Below, piece by piece: positions 52,144-56,721 of a stretch of 56,721 nt of DNA (its first letter is position 1; each line of letters opens with the position of its first letter). The DNA is taken from the NCBI GenBank assembly GCA_040235565.1, contig JBECLA010000050.1:1-56721 (forward strand), written 5' to 3'. A model generated the notes under the pieces. It was not told the origin of the DNA. It did not search any database and was given only the letters and a program-made list of their open reading frames with translations. Source of the stretch: JAHEIJ01 sp040235565 (GTDB taxonomy: Bacteria > Pseudomonadota > Gammaproteobacteria > UBA6429 > Thiohalophilaceae). The translations under genes and the position numbers were made by a program.

Positions 52144-53289
52144 TTAACGAGTGCGTATCCGTGAACGATCTCTCAAATCGGAGTTTTCCGATTCCGTTAC
52201 AGGAGTCGTTGTTGAACCCCCGTCAGTTCCATTATCAGAACCTGACTCTTGCCGGCGCTGTTTTGCGATTTGATCAATGGGGATATACAAAAGGTTATTA
52301 CCTTCTTTAACATCGATCATAACTTTGCTGTTGTTGGCTAATACATCTTCCATGGCTTCGAGATATAAACGTTCCCGCGTTACCTCGGGGGCTTTTATAT
52401 ATTCCACCAGCAATTCATTAAAACGTCTGGCATCACCATCGGCTTTGGCAATTTTTTCCTGTTTATATGCCTCTGCTTCCTGCTCAATGCGTGCCGCTTC
52501 ACCACGTGCAATAGGCACTATCTGATTCTGATATTTTCGTGCCTCTTCAATAAAACGGTCCCTGTCCTGTTCGGCACTATTGACATCATCAAACGCCGGC
52601 TTCACTTCTTCCGGCGCTTCGGAATAAACCAGGTTGACTTCTTCAACAAGTAGACCCGTATCATAACGATCCACAATATTCTGAATCAGGGCACCTGTGA
52701 GCTCTGCTACATCATTACGCTCCAGCACGTAGTTCATCGCACTGGTCCCAACAATTTCTCGCAATGCACTCTCGGTCGCAGCTCTGATTGTGCTGTCCGG
52801 ATCGACGACACTGAAGAGATAATTTTTTGCATCCTTGACTCGATACTGGACCTCAAACTTCACGTCAACGATGTTTTCATCCTTGGTCAACATCAAGGAT
52901 TCATCTCGATTCATCCCGACACCCAGACTACGGCTTTTATCCACTTCGACAATGTCTACACTCTGGATAAAACGCGGATACCAGTGTGGTCCGGGTTTGG
53001 TAACGGCATGGAAGGCGCCGAACTGCAGCACAACCCCCTGCTTGCCTTCATCCACAATATAGATGCCAGAAAGGGCCCAGATGACCAGCACCACCGCGGC
53101 AATGAAACCGAGGCCGAAGCTCCCACCAGGGGTCCGTTTACGACCTGATCCGCCGCCACCGCCGAAGAGGCCGGAAAATCTGCTTTGCAGCTTTTTGATT
53201 ATCTCATCCAGGTCCGGGGGACCCTGCTCATTCTTACGGTTGCCCCAGGGATCCTTGTTCCCCGAACCACCGGGTTCATTCCAGGCCAT
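52144..53289 (-). CDS. hflK: HflK, SPFH-family FtsH modulator
   Basis: Partner of HflC. With the start at MAWNEPGGSGNKDPWG it is 381 residues. A glycine-rich cytoplasmic N-terminus with the conserved GPPDLDEIIKKLQ is followed by a single membrane segment (LGFIAAVVLVIWALSGIYIV) and the SPFH domain (EGKQGVVLQFGAFHAVTKPG). A helical region ends in a short acidic, disordered tail. Four codons upstream another ATG is possible but does not fit the family start. hflC follows. Confidence 0.95.
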   Translation of the reverse strand: MAWNEPGGSGNKDPWGNRKNEQGPPDLDEIIKKLQSRFSGLFGGGGGSGRKRTPGGSFGLGFIAAVVLVIWALSGIYIVDEGKQGVVLQFGAFHAVTKPGPHWYPRFIQSVDIVEVDKSRSLGVGMNRDESLMLTKDENIVDVKFEVQYRVKDAKNYLFSVVDPDSTIRAATESALREIVGTSAMNYVLERNDVAELTGALIQNIVDRYDTGLLVEEVNLVYSEAPEEVKPAFDDVNSAEQDRDRFIEEARKYQNQIVPIARGEAARIEQEAEAYKQEKIAKADGDARRFNELLVEYIKAPEVTRERLYLEAMEDVLANNSKVMIDVKEGNNLLYIPIDQIAKQRRQESGSDNGTDGGSTTTPVTESENSDLRDRSRIRTR

Positions 53290-53361
53290 TTGTAACTCCA
53301 TGGATTGGTTTATGTTTTGGCAAGCAATACGCGGTTATTGGATTTCTGTAAAAGCCGAATA

Positions 53362-54684
53362 CTAAGGGGCTTCGCCGGCCGCCGCAAGACGTGAAGGCGC
53401 ATCGGGCGCCAACAGGAAGCGCTCGACATGGTCCCGCTTGCTGAGCATTTCCCAGTCACTGCGGCGCAATTCCACCTGCATTAACCAGTGACCCTGTGAA
53501 TCGACCTTGTCATTCAGGACGCTGCCCATTTCGTACAGGCGTGCATGCAGGCGGCCCGCTTCGGGTGGCAGATTCAGACGATAGCAGTGCAAATCGCTAT
53601 GTAATAGTTCATCAATGGCCGCCAGCAACAGTTCAAGACCGGCACCGGTCACCGCCGAGACCCAGACCCGTTGCGGGCGACCCGCTTTATCCCGTTCCAG
53701 TCGTGGTTCCAGTTTGTCGAGCAGGTCAATTTTATTATGCACCACCAACTGGGGACGATGTTCGGCACCGATCTCTTTCAGCACCAGGTTAACCTGTTCA
53801 ATATTGGCATCGCGGTGTTCGGAAGAAGCATCGACCACATGCAATAACAGGTCGGCATCACGGGTTTCCTGCAAGGTCGACCGAAAGGCCGCCACCAGAT
53901 CGTGCGGCAAATGGCGTATGAATCCCACCGTGTCAGCCAGAATCATGGGATGCCCGGCCGGTAGCTCGACGCGCCGCAGGGTGGGATCCAGAGTGGCAAA
54001 TAACTGATCCGCCGCCAAAACCCCCGCCTCGGTGAGGGTGTTGAACAAGGTAGATTTACCCGCGTTGGTGTACCCCACCAGGGATACGGTCGGCATTTCA
54101 ATCCGTTTGCGGGCCCGCCGTCCCTGGTCGCGTTGCCGGCGGACCTTGTCCAGACGACGGTTGAGTTGTCGAATCCGGTCATTGATCAGACGTCGGTCAG
54201 TTTCCAACTGGGTCTCACCCGGACCCCGCAAGCCAATCCCGCCTTTCTGGCGCTCGAGATGAGTCCAGCCGCGCACCAGCCGGGTTGAGAGGTGCTTGAG
54301 CTGGGCTAACTCCACCTGCAGTTTGCCTTCATGGGTCCGAGCGCGCTGGGCAAAAATATCAAGAATGAGCCCGGTGCGATCCAGCACCTGACACTTGCAC
54401 AGTTGCTCCAGATTACGTTCCTGGACGGGTGTCAGGGCATGATTGAACAAAACGACGTCGGCGCGGACCTGCCGGACAATTCGTTGAATCTCCTCCGCCT
54501 TGCCGGTACCGACAAAATAACGGGGATGGGGCGAGGCACGGGACCCGGTGACGGTGGCCACCGGCTCAACACCGGCAGAAATCGCTAAATCCCGGAATTC
54601 CTGTATTTGCTCGCGATCAGCTTCTGCGGGAAACTCAAGGTGGACGAGCACTGCACGCTCGCCACCCTGGGGTCGTTCAAACAA
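53362..54684 (-). CDS. hflX: GTPase HflX
   Basis: A ribosome-associated GTPase that splits stalled or heat-damaged 70S ribosomes. The protein is 440 residues. The N-terminal HflX domain has RTHEGKLQVELAQLKHLSTRLVR and the RGPGETQLETDRR motif. The G domain has GYTNAGKSTLFN (G1) and DTVGFIRHLP (G3), then NKIDLLD (G4). It lies between hfq and hflK, 37 nt after the hfq stop, the standard hfq-hflX-hflK-hflC order. Confidence 0.95.
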   Translation of the reverse strand: MFERPQGGERAVLVHLEFPAEADREQIQEFRDLAISAGVEPVATVTGSRASPHPRYFVGTGKAEEIQRIVRQVRADVVLFNHALTPVQERNLEQLCKCQVLDRTGLILDIFAQRARTHEGKLQVELAQLKHLSTRLVRGWTHLERQKGGIGLRGPGETQLETDRRLINDRIRQLNRRLDKVRRQRDQGRRARKRIEMPTVSLVGYTNAGKSTLFNTLTEAGVLAADQLFATLDPTLRRVELPAGHPMILADTVGFIRHLPHDLVAAFRSTLQETRDADLLLHVVDASSEHRDANIEQVNLVLKEIGAEHRPQLVVHNKIDLLDKLEPRLERDKAGRPQRVWVSAVTGAGLELLLAAIDELLHSDLHCYRLNLPPEAGRLHARLYEMGSVLNDKVDSQGHWLMQVELRRSDWEMLSKRDHVERFLLAPDAPSRLAAAGEAP

Positions 54685-54721
54685 TGGGCACCTTCCTCAG
54701 CATCTCCGGTGCCGTTCGAAA

Positions 54722-54964
54722 TCAGACATTTCCTTTGGTTTCATCAGCCATCGGGAGTTTTACATTACGTGTCGGTACCACGGTTGAAATGGCATGTTTA
54801 TAGACCATTTGACTGACTGTATTTCGTAACAACACCACAAATTGATCAAATGACTCTATCTGTCCCTGAAGTTTAATGCCGTTTACCAAAAAGATGGATA
54901 CGGGAATACGTTCCTTTCGAAGCGCATTGAGAAACGGATCCTGCAAGGATTGCCCTTTACTCAT
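54722..54964 (-). CDS. hfq: RNA chaperone Hfq
   Basis: Hexameric Sm-like protein that helps small RNAs pair with mRNAs. With the start at MSKGQSLQDPFLNAL it is 80 residues. Sm1 includes PVSIFLVNGIKLQGQIESFD, and Sm2 is YKHAISTVVP. The C-terminus is short, about 10 residues beyond the Sm core, unlike the long tail of E. coli Hfq. An upstream ATG 12 codons earlier is rejected. A possible promoter (TTGATA, 15 nt, TAATAT, at 55033-55007) lies just upstream. Its presence makes an Hfq partner role for the tandem small RNAs at 32 kb conceivable. Confidence 0.96.
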   Translation of the reverse strand: MSKGQSLQDPFLNALRKERIPVSIFLVNGIKLQGQIESFDQFVVLLRNTVSQMVYKHAISTVVPTRNVKLPMADETKGNV

Positions 54965-55087
54965 CGTTCTTATCTCCGTGTAGTTATTGTTATCTATCAA
55001 CTGCTGATATTAAGTGTAACTGACTGTTATCAAATAAAATACCATCCTAACCTGCGAAAGATCACACATTTTGGGCGGCTTATTGAC

Positions 55088-56032
55088 CTAGATTAGGGTT
55101 TCATCAAGGTATTTCAAGGCTTTGCCCTGTAATCGTTCATCCAGGCTGTCCAGAAAGGTAAGTGCTCGCTCCGCACGCAACCACGTAAATTGCCGTTTGG
55201 CCAGTTGGCGGGTGGCGATAATTCCCCGTTCTGTCAATTCAGTATAGTCAATGTCGCCATCGAGAAATTCCCATACCTGACGGTAGCCGACAGCACGCAA
55301 GGCCGGCAGATCCAGATGCAGATCGCCCCGAGTTCGCAGACCTTCGACTTCCTCGATCAGGCCCTGGCGTAACATCTGCTTAAACCGCGTCGCAATCCGC
55401 CGATGTAACACACCCCGATCACTCGGGGCCACCGCCAGCTTGATGATATGGTACGGCAGGGGTTGATCCCTCTGTTGCTGTTGCTGCAACTGGCTCAGGG
55501 GAATACCCGTCAGTTCGTAGACCTCCAGGGCGCGCTGGATCCGCTGCGGATCATGGGGATGGATGCGCGCCGCCGCTGCCGCATCCACCGCGACTAGCCG
55601 CCGGTGCAGGCTTTCCCACCCTTCAGCTTCCGCTTCGGCCTCAAGGCGAGCCCGGATTTCGGCATCTGCCGATGGCAAGATGGACAGTCCCGTCAGCAAG
55701 GCGCGAAAATACAACATTGTCCCCCCCACTAATAAGGGAATGCGTCCGGCGGCAGTGATGGCGGCCATTTCACGCAGGGCATCGTCACGAAACTGGGCGG
55801 CGGAATACGCGTCGGCCGGATCCCGGATATCGATCAGCCGATGCGGTGCCCGCGCAAGGATTTCTCTATCCGGTTTGGCCGAACCTATGTCCATACCACG
55901 GTACACCATCACCGAATCCACACTGATGATGGAAAGGGGCAGTCGTTCCACCAGGTGAACAGCCAGATCAGTTTTCCCCGATGCGGTTGGGCCCATGAGG
56001 CACACCGCGGGTGGCAACCGCGAATCTGTCAT
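55088..56032 (-). CDS. miaA: tRNA dimethylallyltransferase MiaA
   Basis: Adds dimethylallyl to A37 of tRNAs that read UNN codons. With the start at MTDSRLPPAVCLMGPTAS it is 314 residues, with P-loop GPTASGKT at residues 14-21. The conserved DSVMVYRGMDIGSAKPD, LVGGTMLYFRALLTGL and AVGYRQVWEFLDG segments are present. The ATG overlaps the mutL stop by 4 nt, so the two are coupled. A frame open for 39 codons upstream only shadows mutL. Confidence 0.96.
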   Translation of the reverse strand: MTDSRLPPAVCLMGPTASGKTDLAVHLVERLPLSIISVDSVMVYRGMDIGSAKPDREILARAPHRLIDIRDPADAYSAAQFRDDALREMAAITAAGRIPLLVGGTMLYFRALLTGLSILPSADAEIRARLEAEAEAEGWESLHRRLVAVDAAAAARIHPHDPQRIQRALEVYELTGIPLSQLQQQQQRDQPLPYHIIKLAVAPSDRGVLHRRIATRFKQMLRQGLIEEVEGLRTRGDLHLDLPALRAVGYRQVWEFLDGDIDYTELTERGIIATRQLAKRQFTWLRAERALTFLDSLDERLQGKALKYLDETLI

Positions 56033-56721
56033 GGTCGAAACAACGTAGCCAGTGCGGCCTGATCCAGGATGGTCACCGCCGCATGCGCCAGCGGTTCCCC
56101 GCTTGCCATCAACCAGTTTAACAACGGGATCAATCGGTTTTCCTGCCACGGAGAGGAAGTGAATTCAGGGACCAGCCGAACCAGGGCCGCCAACAGCATA
56201 GCCAGATCGGGGGATTCGTAACGAACCAGCTCGCTGAGCCAGAGCGGGACAAGCCGCTCAAAATCCACGTCTTCCAGCAATACCGGGCTCCGGCGTAACA
56301 TCACACTGCGCGGACCACTGATTCCAAAATCGAAACCTGCCTGTGCAAACAGATCATGCTGCTGCTCGATCCAGGCCGACTCCATATCAAGATTAATATT
56401 CAGCGGGATCAACAGAGGGCGTCGCGGGATTTCAGCTTCCCGCAACAGCTGAAACTGTCCGGCCAAATAATCTTCATACAAGCGGGGTACATCGATTACC
56501 AGCAACCCGGCAGGATGTTGATACAGCGCATATCGGTTCTCGATGACTGTCAAGACAGATCCCGCAGACGCCGCTGCGATGCCGCTGGCGTTGACTCGCT
56601 GAGGTGTCGTTTCGGCGACCTGGGGAAATTCCTGGAGTGGCTGCTTGCCGGGATAGCCGGGAGCATTGCCGCGAGCCGGGATGTGCCACTCCAGCGGCTC
56701 ACGCGCATAGGGCAATGCTGC
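56029..56721 (-). CDS. mutL: DNA mismatch repair protein MutL, C-terminal part (cut by window edge)
   Basis: About 230 C-terminal residues. The dimerisation domain includes VLTVIENRYALYQHPAGLLVIDV, IPRRPLLIPLNINLD and RLIPLLNWLM. The endonuclease DQHA(x)2E(x)4E motif of non-methyl-directed MutL proteins is not seen: the region reads YQHPAGLLVID, so this is the E. coli-like, endonuclease-free type. The ATPase N-terminal part lies outside the window, since the frame stays open to the last base. It is coupled to miaA. Confidence 0.92.
   Translation of the reverse strand, partial: AALPYAREPLEWHIPARGNAPGYPGKQPLQEFPQVAETTPQRVNASGIAAASAGSVLTVIENRYALYQHPAGLLVIDVPRLYEDYLAGQFQLLREAEIPRRPLLIPLNINLDMESAWIEQQHDLFAQAGFDFGISGPRSVMLRRSPVLLEDVDFERLVPLWLSELVRYESPDLAMLLAALVRLVPEFTSSPWQENRLIPLLNWLMASGEPLAHAAVTILDQAALATLFRP

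Noticed and set aside
1..56721. CRISPR array or insertion sequence
   Set aside because: No regularly spaced direct repeats and no transposase gene were seen on either strand; the three units at 32 kb are not a CRISPR, since their repeats are promoters and terminators.

Overview
The window is chromosomal DNA from a gammaproteobacterium. The evidence is a run of conserved gene orders: recA-recX-alaS-lysC; mutS-fdxA; xerD-dsbC; ffh / rpsP-rimM-trmD-rplS; rnr-rlmB; rpsF-rpsR-DUF2232-rplI-dnaB-alr; and mutL-miaA-hfq-hflX-hflK-hflC-DUF2065-hisZ-purA. HisZ, a stand-alone RadA and an AddAB-like helicase-nuclease pair point away from enterics, towards a free-living lineage of the Chromatiales / sulfur-oxidiser type. 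The genus cannot be fixed from the sequence alone. No phage, insertion sequence or CRISPR array is visible.

Layout. 1-6.2 kb (minus): lysC (cut by the window edge), alaS, recX, recA, then a CinA-type amidohydrolase overlapping an RNA 2',3'-cyclic phosphodiesterase, and a PilZ protein. 6.4-17.1 kb (plus): mutS, fdxA, an AddB-like nuclease, an AddA-like helicase-nuclease and a CnoX-type thioredoxin/TPR chaperone. The gap between the two Add genes holds an orphan minus-strand terminator and a possible structured RNA. 17.1-25.6 kb (minus): dsbC, xerD, ogt, a periplasmic TPR protein, the rpsP operon, ffh and a metallo-beta-lactamase-fold hydrolase. 26-29.3 kb (plus): a YpjD/CcsA-like membrane protein, a CNNM/CorC transporter, an FHA protein and a second PilZ protein. 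radA follows on minus.

30.9-32.3 kb (plus): a PDC-sensor-like protein, then about 430 bp without a protein gene. This stretch contains three tandem units of the same design. Each has TGTCAAC, exactly 16 nt, CGTT (the shape of an ECF sigma-factor promoter), then a short C/U-rich stretch and a strong intrinsic terminator with a related hairpin. I read them as three tandem, homologous small RNA genes of about 50-60 nt. They are the most unusual feature of the window.

32.3-41.2 kb (minus) is core: alr, dnaB, the rpsF operon, a DUF2238 protein, rlmB and rnr. A tRNA-Leu(CAG) gene with its own promoter follows on plus. From about 41.4 to 48.3 kb the DNA looks AT-richer and accessory: a lipoprotein operon of unknown function, a decayed ParA-like 3' fragment, a family 2 glycosyltransferase, a polysaccharide pyruvyl transferase, a ParA-like gene broken by a G8 frameshift and an in-frame stop, and a CHAD protein. 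The last 8.4 kb returns to the core purA-to-mutL cluster; mutL is cut by the window edge.

Functionally the window is rich in genome maintenance (recA, recX, mutS, mutL, addAB-like, radA, ogt, xerD, dnaB), translation (ribosomal proteins, trmD, rimM, rlmB, miaA, hflX, alaS), RNA metabolism (hfq, rnr, candidate small RNAs) and envelope quality control (dsbC, hflKC). Hfq is encoded in the same window as the tandem small RNAs, so an Hfq-assisted role for them is plausible but unproven.
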